DNA from: Nitrospirota bacterium
GTDB taxonomy: Bacteria; Nitrospirota; Nitrospiria; JACQBW01
Assembly (NCBI GenBank): GCA_016194305.1
Contig: JACQBW010000010.1
Location: forward strand, 1-37,036
DNA: 37,036 nt
Reading direction: 5' to 3'
Positions 9,210 through 17,210 of this stretch are shown piece by piece; within the stretch, counting starts at the first letter, position 1; each line of letters starts with the position of its first letter. The notes below the pieces were generated by a model. That model did no database searches, was not told where the DNA came from, and saw only the letters and a program-made list of their open reading frames with translations. Both the position numbers and the translations under genes were made by a program.

Positions 9210-9238
9210 ACTCTAATTTAACTGAGTTCCGGTGTCAA
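9210..9238 (-). promoter_or_regulatory. Sigma-70-type promoter for the tonB riboswitch transcript
   Basis: A perfect -35 hexamer TTGACA (9238-9233), a 17-base spacer and a -10 hexamer TAGAGT (9215-9210, 4 of 6) stand directly before the aptamer. Transcription would begin near 9203, almost exactly where the closing stem of the riboswitch starts. Confidence 0.7.
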
Positions 9239-9304
9239 CAACATTTCATTTTAATCTGAAGAAGAGTCACACTATTTTCTATTTTGGAAAAGGGCAAAAG
9301 AGGA

Positions 9305-10429
9305 TTAGCCGCCGGTTTGAAATACCTTGAAAGCAGCCGTTTTTAATACAGTAGAGAGAAAATTCCGGTAAGGGCGCTTTCCGCCCAAGACGTCGACATA
9401 CATCTGGATGACGCCGGGATGTTTAAGGGTTAGATCAAAAAATGTTTTTGGAAATCGATAGACCAGCGAGGCAAGTCTCGAAGCTCCTCTGAATTCAGGG
9501 TAGAACTCTCTCTCGATCTCGTCCTGATATTCGCAGGTGGGTGCTCCTGAATCGATAAAACGCTTTGAAAACTTTCCGGCAATCTGACCGCTCCTCATGG
9601 CGAAATATATTCCTTCTCCCAGAAAGGGATCGACGAGATGCCCCGCGTCACCCGCCAGGAGAAGACGTTTGGAAGCCAGTTTTATTTTCCGGCCGGTAAA
9701 GATGGGAATCGGGAATCCGCTCTCTTTCATTGGGGAAGGGAGATCTGTAAAGAGGGATTTAATATAATTCCGATACGGACGCTTTACCGGAACCCGGCCT
9801 CTCATACCGGCAACTCCGATTGAAAGCAAACCTTTTTTTGGAAAGATCCAGCCATATCCCGACGGGGCATGACCGACTTCAATGGAAATCGCCGATTGAT
9901 CTGTATCAGAGAGAGATTTAAATTCCCCTTCTAATCCAGGGGCGGATTTTAAATTCAGCCGGGAATTTAAGAGGCGGTTGGTGATTCCCAGCGCGCCGTC
10001 CGACCCGATCGCGAGTCTTCCCTCGTAGGAACCGCAATGGGAATGAACCACAATCGTTTCTTTTCGCTCTTCGATTTGAAGTGCGGATTCTCCTGTTTGC
10101 AACCGAACCCCTGCTCGAACCGCCCGCTGAACGAGCCAATGATCAAACGTTTCTCTCATGACCATGAAGGCAATCGGCATTTGAAACTGAAAATCTCTCT
10201 TTTTTGAAAGATAACTCAGCCGGAGTGTGGACACGCTCTGTTCCAGAAATGACTCATAACCGACTGGCAGGAGCTTCTCAATTTTCGGGGAGAGCCCTCC
10301 TCCGCAAGTCTTATATCGGGGGAAATGGTCTTTGTCCAGGCCCAGGACGTTCATTCCCCGGGAGGCTGCTTCGAATGCCGCAGTAGATCCGGCGGGTCCC
10401 ATGCCGATCACGATCAGATCATACATCAT
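9305..10429 (-). CDS. Geranylgeranyl reductase family flavoprotein
   Basis: This 374-residue FAD-dependent oxidoreductase of the GGR family (ChlP and archaeal lipid reductases) has an N-terminal dinucleotide-binding motif IVIGMGPAGSTAA and the family element FPRYKTCGGGLS. The second FAD motif is LLLAGDAGHLVDPFLGEGIYFAMRSG. Such enzymes saturate isoprenoid double bonds, for example in menaquinone side chains, lipids or tocopherol/chlorophyll tails; which one cannot be told here. No strong ribosome-binding site precedes the paired ATGATG start, so the second ATG (10426) is an alternative. It lies 86 bases downstream of ccdA and 100 bases upstream of the tonB promoter. A link to quinones of the respiratory chain is only a guess. 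Confidence 0.85.
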   Translation of the reverse strand: MMYDLIVIGMGPAGSTAAFEAASRGMNVLGLDKDHFPRYKTCGGGLSPKIEKLLPVGYESFLEQSVSTLRLSYLSKKRDFQFQMPIAFMVMRETFDHWLVQRAVRAGVRLQTGESALQIEERKETIVVHSHCGSYEGRLAIGSDGALGITNRLLNSRLNLKSAPGLEGEFKSLSDTDQSAISIEVGHAPSGYGWIFPKKGLLSIGVAGMRGRVPVKRPYRNYIKSLFTDLPSPMKESGFPIPIFTGRKIKLASKRLLLAGDAGHLVDPFLGEGIYFAMRSGQIAGKFSKRFIDSGAPTCEYQDEIEREFYPEFRGASRLASLVYRFPKTFFDLTLKHPGVIQMYVDVLGGKRPYRNFLSTVLKTAAFKVFQTGG

Positions 10430-10507
10430 ATGAAAGCGGGTTAATTTGTTTAGTTGTTGAATTGTTGAATTGGAAACAATCTTTTGTTTTCTGCCTGGAC
10501 AATTTTA

Positions 10508-10527
10508 CCGGGAGATTACTTTCCCGG
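10508..10527 (-). terminator. Hairpin at the end of ccdA
   Basis: CCGGGA and TCCCGG form a perfect six-pair stem with an eight-base loop that contains the ccdA stop codon. The following TAAAATT is only weakly U-rich, so this may be a poor terminator or an mRNA 3' stabiliser for the ccm transcript. Confidence 0.4.
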
Positions 10528-11256
10528 ATTCCAGCCGATATGATATCGCGTTAAGAGCGACGTTAACAGGGTGAAGGAATTTGAAGTGATGAGCACTCCC
10601 AGGAAGATCATAAAGATTCCGCTGATGATATTGATGTATTTCATATAGGGGACAAGTTTCTTGTAGGTCGCCAGAATCGAATTAAAACCGAAAGAGAGAA
10701 TAAATAAAGGAATTCCGATCCCCAAGGAGTACGCCGAAAGCAAAAAGACGCCGTTCCATACAGAATCTGAGGTACTCGCATAGAGCAAGATCGTTCCCAG
10801 TATGGGTCCCACACAGGGGGTCCAGCCGGAGGCAAATGCGACTCCAACGATAAATGAGCCGGCAAGGCCCGCGGGCTTGTCTTGAAGGTGGATTCTTCTG
10901 TCGGACATCAAAAATGCAAGTTTAAGGATTCCCATGATATAGAAACCAAAGAAAATAACAATGATGCCGCTGATTTTTCGAATGATACCCTGGTAGGTGT
11001 GGAGAAATTGCCCAAGCGTGGTCGCTGTGGCCCCAAAAAGGATAAATACGAAAGAAAATCCTCCGATAAACATCAGGGAGTTCTTGATGATCATCCATTT
11101 GATGATTTCAGGCGATTCGGATTCGTCCGTCAGATCGTCAAATGAGAGGCCGGTGATATAACAGAGATAGGACGGGACAACAGGCAGGACGCAGGGAGAA
11201 ATGAAAGAAAATAAGCCGGCGGTAAAAGCCATGAAATAAGAGACAGTCGAAGTCAT
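10516..11256 (-). CDS. ccdA: Cytochrome c biogenesis protein CcdA
   Basis: This is a 246-residue DsbD transmembrane-domain homologue with about six spans. The redox cysteines lie in SPCVLPVVPSYL (Cys22) and GWTPCVGPILG (Cys148), as expected for CcdA. It carries electrons from cytoplasmic thioredoxin across the membrane to periplasmic thioredoxin-like proteins that keep apocytochrome CXXCH cysteines reduced. The ResA/TlpA-like gene just upstream (TGATG overlap) and CcmG/CcmH further upstream are the natural acceptors. It is the last gene of the cytochrome c maturation cluster. Confidence 0.92.
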   Translation of the reverse strand: MTSTVSYFMAFTAGLFSFISPCVLPVVPSYLCYITGLSFDDLTDESESPEIIKWMIIKNSLMFIGGFSFVFILFGATATTLGQFLHTYQGIIRKISGIIVIFFGFYIMGILKLAFLMSDRRIHLQDKPAGLAGSFIVGVAFASGWTPCVGPILGTILLYASTSDSVWNGVFLLSAYSLGIGIPLFILSFGFNSILATYKKLVPYMKYINIISGIFMIFLGVLITSNSFTLLTSLLTRYHIGWNPGK

Positions 11257-11819
11257 CAGCTCGGGGATCGAATAAGCTGAGCCAAAAGATTCTTTTGTTT
11301 AGGATCGGCCCAGTCAATCGCTCCAAAAAAACGGTTGGTAATCATGCCGCTTCGATCGACCACAATACTGGTGGGAATCGAGGTGACACCATATAAATCG
11401 TTTATTTTAAGAGTTTCGTCAATGAGAACGGGAAACGTAAACGCGTACTCGTGGACAAAAGGTTTAACACTCGACAAGCCATCTTCGTCGGTCGATACCG
11501 CCAGAATTTCAAAATCCCTTCGATCGAAATTCCGATAAATCTCTTCCATCGAAGGCATTTCCGATCTACAGGGTCCGCACCAGGTTGCCCAAAAGTTGAT
11601 CAGGACTATTTTCCCTCGAAGCGAGGCCAGCGTGACCGGCTCGCCTTTCACATTCTGAAGCAGGAAATCGGGCGCAATAAATCCCACTTTTGCCATCTGG
11701 GGAGGCTTGATTTCCGCCTGGGCTTTTGGCGCAGCTGGAGGTTGGGAACTGGACGCTGAACATCCCTGAAACAGCAGGATGATATAAAATAACGCAACCA
11801 TTGTAGAGTGTCTGGCCAT
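11256..11819 (-). CDS. TlpA/ResA-like thioredoxin, probable lipoprotein
   Basis: A 187-residue periplasmic thioredoxin-fold protein. Its N-terminal hydrophobic segment ends in LLFQGC (Cys20), an imperfect lipobox. The AhpC-TSA/Redoxin fold begins near FIAPDFLLQNVKGE, the active site FWATWCGPC has Cys81 and Cys84, and the cis-proline region is SIPTSIVVDRSG. It probably accepts electrons from CcdA and reduces apocytochrome or CcmH thiols. It is the second such protein in the cluster; CcmG at 13588-14151 is the other. Its ATG overlaps the DUF2007 stop (TAATG), and its stop overlaps ccdA. Confidence 0.88.
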   Translation of the reverse strand: MARHSTMVALFYIILLFQGCSASSSQPPAAPKAQAEIKPPQMAKVGFIAPDFLLQNVKGEPVTLASLRGKIVLINFWATWCGPCRSEMPSMEEIYRNFDRRDFEILAVSTDEDGLSSVKPFVHEYAFTFPVLIDETLKINDLYGVTSIPTSIVVDRSGMITNRFFGAIDWADPKQKNLLAQLIRSPS

Positions 11820-12088
11820 TAGTTTAATCCGCCATGAATAAACCGGCCGCTCGAGGAGATCACCTCGTCTTTAATGGCCTGAGAGATAAATTCATGGGCA
11901 TTGATTTCGTCGGAAGCGAGGACCAATATTCTCTTCTCGTTGAAATGTCCAATACTCATGGGATAAGGAGAATTGCCAAGATCTCTGATTTGAACCTGGA
12001 GCCCTTCTTCCTGGAGAAGGTTCTTGATCTGTTCCGCTTCAAGGAGATCATAAGTTGCGTAAAGTTCAATCATTCGGTTGCCTGTCAT
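11819..12088 (-). CDS. DUF2007 family small protein
   Basis: This 89-residue protein matches the pattern of DUF2007 (annotated in databases as putative signal-transducing): ELYATYDLLEAEQIKNLLQ, a central GNSPYP segment and a C-terminal LVLASDEINAHEFISQ helix. The fold is ferredoxin-like, and no catalytic residues can be named. AGGA lies eight bases before ATG 12088. It sits between ccmI (26-base gap) and the ResA-like gene (one-base overlap), so it is co-transcribed with cytochrome c maturation genes, although its role there is unknown. Confidence 0.75.
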   Translation of the reverse strand: MTGNRMIELYATYDLLEAEQIKNLLQEEGLQVQIRDLGNSPYPMSIGHFNEKRILVLASDEINAHEFISQAIKDEVISSSGRFIHGGLN

Positions 12089-12114
12089 GGCGGGTTCCTG
12101 CCGAATACCGGGGG

Positions 12115-13062
12115 TTAGTTGGCAGGAGTTTTCCCTGATCTTAAATTCTGCAGTGCCTGCTTTACAAATTCAGCGTCTTTTGAACCGGGAGGAAGATACT
12201 GGTAGGCCTCGGTCCAGACCTGGTCCGTTTCCATGTTTTTGCCAAGATTCAAAAGCGCGATACCCTTTGTCCAGAGAACGACGGGCTCCCTCGGCACGAT
12301 CATCAAGGCAATATTCAGATGTTCAAGCGCCTCCTGATAGACAGCTGAATCGCCAGGCTTGGCACTCTTAAGCAGGACGTCTGCATAATTAAATTGTGCC
12401 ACTTCATTTCGTCTGTCCAATTCCACCGCCTTCTTCCAGGCGTTTTTCGCATCATCCCACCGTTGCAGGGTCGCATAAGATCGACCCGCCATCATTTGCC
12501 CCTGAAGATCGTTCGGATTTTCTTTCAATTTCTTTTCGAGCCGGGCCACCATCTCAATGGGATTGACCGGGGGGACCATTTCGCCCGCTTCCCGCGTTCC
12601 TTCTTCATTCGACGCCTGTTGGGACCTCTGAATTTTACCATAGACCAGGGAACGGATTTCTGCCGTGCCGGCCACAAATAGAATTCCAATCAGGAATGAG
12701 AGAATCAGGCGATGCTCCACTTTCATCATTGCCGAAGAAGGTGCAGTACTCCCGATATCGGTCATCGCCACCTCTTTTATCTTCTTCCTTTCCAGCACTT
12801 CTAAAACAGTCAGAAGCTGGTGTTCAATAGAGGTTTTCAACCGGCGAAAATCTTCCGGAGAGTATTTTCCCTGAGCATGGTCCAGGTCAAGATCGGACAG
12901 AGTGGCAAGCAGAGTCTGTTTTTCTATTTTTAAATTCGTCTCGTCTTCTTCTTCGGACGCATGATTCCGGGTGACGGATTTTCGATCCTTTTTGATCCAG
13001 AATGGCATGATGAGGGCAATGACGACCGGTATGAGAAACAGGCCAGCGTAGATTAGAAACAT
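12115..13062 (-). CDS. ccmI: Cytochrome c maturation protein CcmI-like, TPR protein
   Basis: A 315-residue membrane protein. It has an N-terminal span (about 3-22) and a cytoplasmic helical segment with the CcmI pattern KQTLLATLSDLDLDHAQGKYS followed by SPEDFRRLKTSIE. A second span (about 134-150) and a periplasmic TPR region (about 180-310, PNDLQGQMMAGRSYATLQRW and DAKNAWKKAVELDRRN) follow. CcmI holds apocytochrome C-termini and presents them to the CcmF/H heme ligation complex. It lies 29 bases downstream of ccmH, with AAGGTG ahead of its ATG. Confidence 0.88.
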   Translation of the reverse strand: MFLIYAGLFLIPVVIALIMPFWIKKDRKSVTRNHASEEEDETNLKIEKQTLLATLSDLDLDHAQGKYSPEDFRRLKTSIEHQLLTVLEVLERKKIKEVAMTDIGSTAPSSAMMKVEHRLILSFLIGILFVAGTAEIRSLVYGKIQRSQQASNEEGTREAGEMVPPVNPIEMVARLEKKLKENPNDLQGQMMAGRSYATLQRWDDAKNAWKKAVELDRRNEVAQFNYADVLLKSAKPGDSAVYQEALEHLNIALMIVPREPVVLWTKGIALLNLGKNMETDQVWTEAYQYLPPGSKDAEFVKQALQNLRSGKTPAN

Positions 13063-13091
13063 GGATGAATCACCTTAAACAATTGAGTTCA

Positions 13092-13583
13092 TTAATTTTT
13101 GAAAGTACGGATAGCCAGATCAATTTTCTTCTGATCCTCTTCGGTGAGGTCGGACATTTTTTCTAAGGGAACGGCTAAAGTATCACGTGTCCACGATCTG
13201 ATACTGACCAAGAGAATGATCGCTCCGATGAAGAGCAGAATAAAAGGTCCTCCCCAAAGCAGCCAATTCAGACCAATGGGTCTTGGTTTTAACAAAATAA
13301 AATCGCCATAGCGGCTGACAAAGTAGGCTCTGATCTGATTGGGAGACTCTCCCTGCTGGAGCCGTTCCCGGATGATCTCGCGCATCTGAAGCGCAAGTTC
13401 CGCGTTGGATTCCCAAACTGACTCGGACTGACAGACAGCACACCGAAGCGTTTTAGCCACCTCTTTGGTCTGAGCCTGCAGGTCATCTTCGGACAGCATC
13501 GTATTTCCTGTGCCGACCCAGGCAACCAAGAAGAAGGACGCGAGGAAAACGACTGTCAGAGGTCTCATTCTGTCCGGATTCAT
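13092..13583 (-). CDS. ccmH: Cytochrome c maturation protein CcmH
   Basis: This 163-residue CcmH/NrfF/CycL protein has a signal segment, the hallmark redox motif LRCAVCQSESVWESNA (Cys48, Cys51) and a helical domain (MREIIRERLQQGES). The RYGDFILLKPR element and a C-terminal membrane span (about 104-125) follow. It handles the thiols of apocytochrome heme-binding motifs during ligation, exchanging with CcmG. It lacks the fused TPR part found in E. coli CcmH; that function is the separate ccmI gene downstream. Confidence 0.93.
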   Translation of the reverse strand: MNPDRMRPLTVVFLASFFLVAWVGTGNTMLSEDDLQAQTKEVAKTLRCAVCQSESVWESNAELALQMREIIRERLQQGESPNQIRAYFVSRYGDFILLKPRPIGLNWLLWGGPFILLFIGAIILLVSIRSWTRDTLAVPLEKMSDLTEEDQKKIDLAIRTFKN

Positions 13584-13587
13584 TGCG

Positions 13588-14151
13588 TCAGGATTTCTCT
13601 TTTAATAAGGGTTCGATCACTTCCCGGGTGAATTTAATATAAGTTTCTCCGACAAGAGGTCCAATCTCCTTATGTCGGATGATTCCGCTTTGATCGATCA
13701 CAAATGTTTCAGGTACCCCATAAACACCGTAATCGATGGAGATTCTTCCCTGGGTATCGATAATGTGTTGAAAATTGTTTCCATATTGCTGGAGATAATC
13801 TTTGGCCAGATCTTCCTTGTCCTGATAATCCACTCCCAAAAGAACAAATTGAGCGTTTTGTCCATATTGTCGATTCAGACTCTGAAGCGACTCATGTTCC
13901 AGTTTACATTCCTGACACCAGGAAGACCAAAAATTCAAAACCACCACTTTCCCCCTGAACTGGTCAAGCGTCACCCGCTCCTTCTTATAAAGATCCGGAG
14001 CTTCGAACCGGGGTGCGGGGGTGCCAACGAGGACCGGCGGAATAAATGACGGGTTCCCATAGAGCCCCTTATAAAAGAGAATCAGCAGTCCCAGAATTAC
14101 GGAAAGGAGTACGATATGCCAAACGCGAAGCCCCCCAGAATTTTCGTTCAT
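13588..14151 (-). CDS. ccmG: Thiol:disulfide protein CcmG/DsbE-like
   Basis: A 187-residue membrane-anchored periplasmic thioredoxin with its anchor at about 11-28 and the active site FWSSWCQECKLEHESLQ (Cys79, Cys82). The GVYGVPETFVIDQSGIIRHKEIG stretch carries the cis-proline and the CcmG-type loop. It reduces the apocytochrome/CcmH disulfide before heme attachment. Its ATG overlaps the ccmF stop by four bases and ccmH follows after four bases. The WCQEC dipeptide differs from the WCPTC-type motif of proteobacterial CcmG and the CGPC of the second thioredoxin in this cluster. Confidence 0.9.
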   Translation of the reverse strand: MNENSGGLRVWHIVLLSVILGLLILFYKGLYGNPSFIPPVLVGTPAPRFEAPDLYKKERVTLDQFRGKVVVLNFWSSWCQECKLEHESLQSLNRQYGQNAQFVLLGVDYQDKEDLAKDYLQQYGNNFQHIIDTQGRISIDYGVYGVPETFVIDQSGIIRHKEIGPLVGETYIKFTREVIEPLLKEKS

Positions 14152-16190
14152 GGCTCGGGTGAAACCCTCTTCGAAGACAGCTGGGGCAGTGGCGAGATCG
14201 GTTCAGCCGCCGAAGGGGAGGAAGACGAATGGAAAGAATAAACCTCCTTTCGGCGCGGCCGAAATATATTCAAGAGTCCTCCTAAAACCATGATCCCGCC
14301 CCCGTACCAGACCCACAGGACCAGGGGATTATAAAGGGCGCGCACTCTGGCCCACGATCCGTCTGGAGCCACTTCCGGTATTGTTAAAAAGACATGACCC
14401 ATGTAAATCTGATGGAGCGCAGTCTCGGTTGTTGGGGTCTGCGTCACGGTATAGATCCTTTTTTGGGGGCGCATTTCTGAAATCAAAATGTTGTTTTCGT
14501 AGAGATTAAATGCACCCTCCTGGGCAACCCAGTTTGGTCCGACCGCTTCATAGAGACGAATCAATTCGATTCTAAACGCGTTGAGTGTCACCGACTCGCC
14601 GGGTTTTAAGACAACGACTTTTTCGGTCTGGTAAATCGTCGAGAAGATGATCCCGACAACCATCACCAATACGCCGATATGGGTCAGGATTCCGGCATAG
14701 CGCCTTGGGTTTTGGCGAAACGCCGCATAAAAGCCCTGAAATGGGTTTATCTTCCTCTGTCTGGCCCAGAAACGGGATACTTTTGAGAAATCAAGGAGGA
14801 TTGAAGTCAATGCAAAGATGACGACGGTCAAACCCGAAAGGGCGTAAAGGTCATGTATTCCTCCAATATAAGAGAGGACGAGTCCCGATCCGGCGATTAA
14901 CAAAGGAATTACGAAGTGGGATCTTAAATTGTCCCGGGTCACTTTTCGCCAGGAGATATACGGCCCGACCCCCATCAAAAAAATCAAACCGAGTGCGACC
15001 GGCATAAAGACCGCATTATAGTAAGGGGGACCCACAGAGACTTTTTTTAGCTTGAGCGCTTCCGTGAGGAGCGGATAAAGAGTTCCGATAAAAACCGTAA
15101 TCATCGCGACCAGAAAAAAGAGATTGTTAAAGAGAAATACCGATTCGCGAGAGACCATGGAATCCATGAGAACCAGGCTTTTAAGTTTTGCCGAACGGAA
15201 TATCAGAGTTCCAAAGGACAACAGGAGCATGGAAGAAAGAAATCCGAGAATAAAAACACCTCGGCCGGGATCTGCCGCGAAGGAGTGCACGGATGAAAGA
15301 ACCCCGCTTCTGACCAGGAAGGTGCCGATCAACGAAAGAGAAAATGCCAGAATAATCAAGAAAAGGTTCCAGACCTTAAACATTTTCCGCGTTTCCTGAA
15401 CCATGACAGAATGGAGAAAAGCGGTTGCAATGAGCCAGGGCATGAAGGCGGCATTTTCGACCGGATCCCAGCCCCAGTAACCTCCCCATCCCAGTTCATA
15501 ATAGGCCCAATATCCTCCCATCAGGATTCCGGTTGTCAAGGCCATCCAGGCCAGGAGTGTCCAACGTTGTGTGACCTTAATCCATTCCTCTCCCAGGCGT
15601 CCTGAAAATAGAGCCGCCATGGCGAAACAGAACGGGATTGAAAGTCCCACATATCCCAGATAGAGCATTGGAGGGTGCCCGACCATTGCGGGATCCTGAA
15701 GCAGGGGATTCAAATCCCGGCCATCAGACGGTGCGGGAAATATCCTTTCAAATGGATTGGAGAGGAAAAGAATGAGCAGAAGAAACCCGCTGAGAATGAG
15801 CGATTCCATCGCGATTAAATAGGGAATCACAACCGGTTGGGTTTTCCAATGAATCCAGACGGCTGCCATGCAGTAAAAGGATAAGATCCAGGACCAGAGG
15901 AGCAATGAACCTTCATGTCCTCCCCAGAGTCCGGCTACCTTATAAAAGAACGGAAGTTTGCTGTTGGATGTGGCCCAGACATATTTTACGGAATAATCCT
16001 GTGTAATATAGGAATAAATCATTGCTGCCATTCCAATGGATAACAGGACAAAATTGACCGTAACCGCCTGGCGTCCGATTTCAATCCAGACCCCCTTTTC
16101 TTTTCTTATTCCGACGAGAGGGGCAATGATTCCGAGAATCGCCAGGACAAGCGCGGCGATGACAGCCAGATGACCTATTTCAATTATCAT
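14148..16190 (-). CDS. ccmF: Heme lyase subunit CcmF
   Basis: This 680-residue multi-span protein (about 14-15 spans) is the core of the System I heme ligase. The WWD domain, GWGGYWGWDPVENAAFMPWL, binds heme from holo-CcmE. WGGHEGSLLLWSWIL near residue 90 and the conserved histidines and periplasmic C-terminal domain (WVAQEGAFNLYEN, MRPQKRIYTVTQTPTTETAL) are also present. GAGGAAA stands nine bases before ATG 16190. It lies 60 bases downstream of ccmE and overlaps ccmG. Confidence 0.97.
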   Translation of the reverse strand: MIIEIGHLAVIAALVLAILGIIAPLVGIRKEKGVWIEIGRQAVTVNFVLLSIGMAAMIYSYITQDYSVKYVWATSNSKLPFFYKVAGLWGGHEGSLLLWSWILSFYCMAAVWIHWKTQPVVIPYLIAMESLILSGFLLLILFLSNPFERIFPAPSDGRDLNPLLQDPAMVGHPPMLYLGYVGLSIPFCFAMAALFSGRLGEEWIKVTQRWTLLAWMALTTGILMGGYWAYYELGWGGYWGWDPVENAAFMPWLIATAFLHSVMVQETRKMFKVWNLFLIILAFSLSLIGTFLVRSGVLSSVHSFAADPGRGVFILGFLSSMLLLSFGTLIFRSAKLKSLVLMDSMVSRESVFLFNNLFFLVAMITVFIGTLYPLLTEALKLKKVSVGPPYYNAVFMPVALGLIFLMGVGPYISWRKVTRDNLRSHFVIPLLIAGSGLVLSYIGGIHDLYALSGLTVVIFALTSILLDFSKVSRFWARQRKINPFQGFYAAFRQNPRRYAGILTHIGVLVMVVGIIFSTIYQTEKVVVLKPGESVTLNAFRIELIRLYEAVGPNWVAQEGAFNLYENNILISEMRPQKRIYTVTQTPTTETALHQIYMGHVFLTIPEVAPDGSWARVRALYNPLVLWVWYGGGIMVLGGLLNIFRPRRKEVYSFHSSSSPSAAEPISPLPQLSSKRVSPEP

Positions 16191-16250
16191 TGATCCGTTT
16201 CCTCAATTAAGACTTTTCTCACTTGTTTACCAGACTGGCAGGAGAACGTG

Positions 16251-16706
16251 CTAATTCATCTTCAAGGTCTTGTAAAAATCCTTCTTGGGGAGGACTGCTC
16301 CCCCTTTTTTCATTTCCGGAGGCATATAATCTTCAGAGTGTTTGGCCATAATCATCTGGGAATGGAGTCTTTTATCTCCATCCCAGAACCCCTCGACGAC
16401 AGCCCCTTGTCCTTCTTTAAAAAGATCCGGCGGGATTCCTTCGAACGTGACCGGAATGACCGCCGCGCCGTCGGTCAGGTTAAAGGTAATGTTTTTGGTC
16501 AGGGGGTCGATCTTGACGCTCTGTTTAACCACCAGGCCGGCGACCCGGACTTTTTTATGGTAACGGTCCTGGGTAAATGCCGCCACTTCAGACGGGGTAA
16601 AAAAGTAGACCAGGTTCTTGCCAAAATTACCAAAGATCAGGTAGGCGAGCGCGGAGGCAATCACCAGAATGCTGAGGATAATTCCTGTTTTCTTATTCCA
16701 TTTCAT
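16251..16706 (-). CDS. ccmE: Heme chaperone CcmE
   Basis: This 151-residue protein has one N-terminal membrane anchor (about 7-25) and a periplasmic OB-fold domain (VRVAGLVVKQSVKI, ITFNLTDGAAVIPVTFEG). The heme-binding motif is KHSEDYMPPEM, with His123 as the covalent heme attachment residue and Tyr127 as ligand, so it is the classic His-type rather than Cys-type. It receives heme from CcmABC and passes it to CcmF. Its ATG overlaps the stop of the CcmE-like gene upstream (ATGA). Confidence 0.95.
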   Translation of the reverse strand: MKWNKKTGIILSILVIASALAYLIFGNFGKNLVYFFTPSEVAAFTQDRYHKKVRVAGLVVKQSVKIDPLTKNITFNLTDGAAVIPVTFEGIPPDLFKEGQGAVVEGFWDGDKRLHSQMIMAKHSEDYMPPEMKKGGAVLPKKDFYKTLKMN

Positions 16707-17197
16707 CCGGATTCTTCCGATTGATAAACCTTTTCTTCTTTGATTCTATCGTACAACAGGACGACTTTTCGTTCCATCTTAAAAAGAAAAAATAAGAGAG
16801 GTATTAATCCGACGAAATAGGCCGCCGTAATAAAACCATAGTTTGGCGTGAGCGCCATTTTTCGGGACTCAAACCGGTGAGTCGACGAATCCCAGGTTCC
16901 AACCAGGACCACAACTTTAAATTCCCTTAAATTGTCCAGATCGTCCCCGGTATAAAGGACCGGTATTTTGCGTTGCGATCCGGAAAGTTCAAAAATGGCC
17001 TGCTGCCGGCCTGATTCGAATTGCAGGCTTCCGGGTTCAATTCGACCCTGGACCCGGACCGGGATCGAGGCGGACTTCTGCTCTAACTCATCCGGAGATA
17101 TGACGGCCACCTCTTTCAGGTAACGATTTCCGGCGATGAGGCTGAACACAATACATAGCAGAAAAATGATGCTCCAGCGAAGATAGAATTTTTTCAC
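16703..17197 (-). CDS. CcmE-like OB-fold membrane protein without heme ligand
   Basis: An unnamed 164-residue protein with a span at each end (about 7-23 and 121-140) and a beta-rich periplasmic domain between. Its strand order resembles CcmE: IPVRVQGRIEPGSL, QAIFELSGSQRKIPVLYTG, VVLVGTWDSSTHRFESRKMAL. It has no HxxxY or CxxxY motif and no cysteine or histidine in the position of the heme ligand; the chain ends the domain with LTPNYGF and turns into TM2. It starts with GTG (17197). It occupies the place where ccmD normally lies, between ccmC and ccmE, and overlaps ccmE. A structural or CcmD-like role in the CcmABC-E complex is inferred, not shown. Confidence 0.7.
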   Translation of the reverse strand: MKKFYLRWSIIFLLCIVFSLIAGNRYLKEVAVISPDELEQKSASIPVRVQGRIEPGSLQFESGRQQAIFELSGSQRKIPVLYTGDDLDNLREFKVVVLVGTWDSSTHRFESRKMALTPNYGFITAAYFVGLIPLLFFLFKMERKVVLLYDRIKEEKVYQSEESG

Positions 17198-17210
17198 GAA
17201 ATACTGTCCA

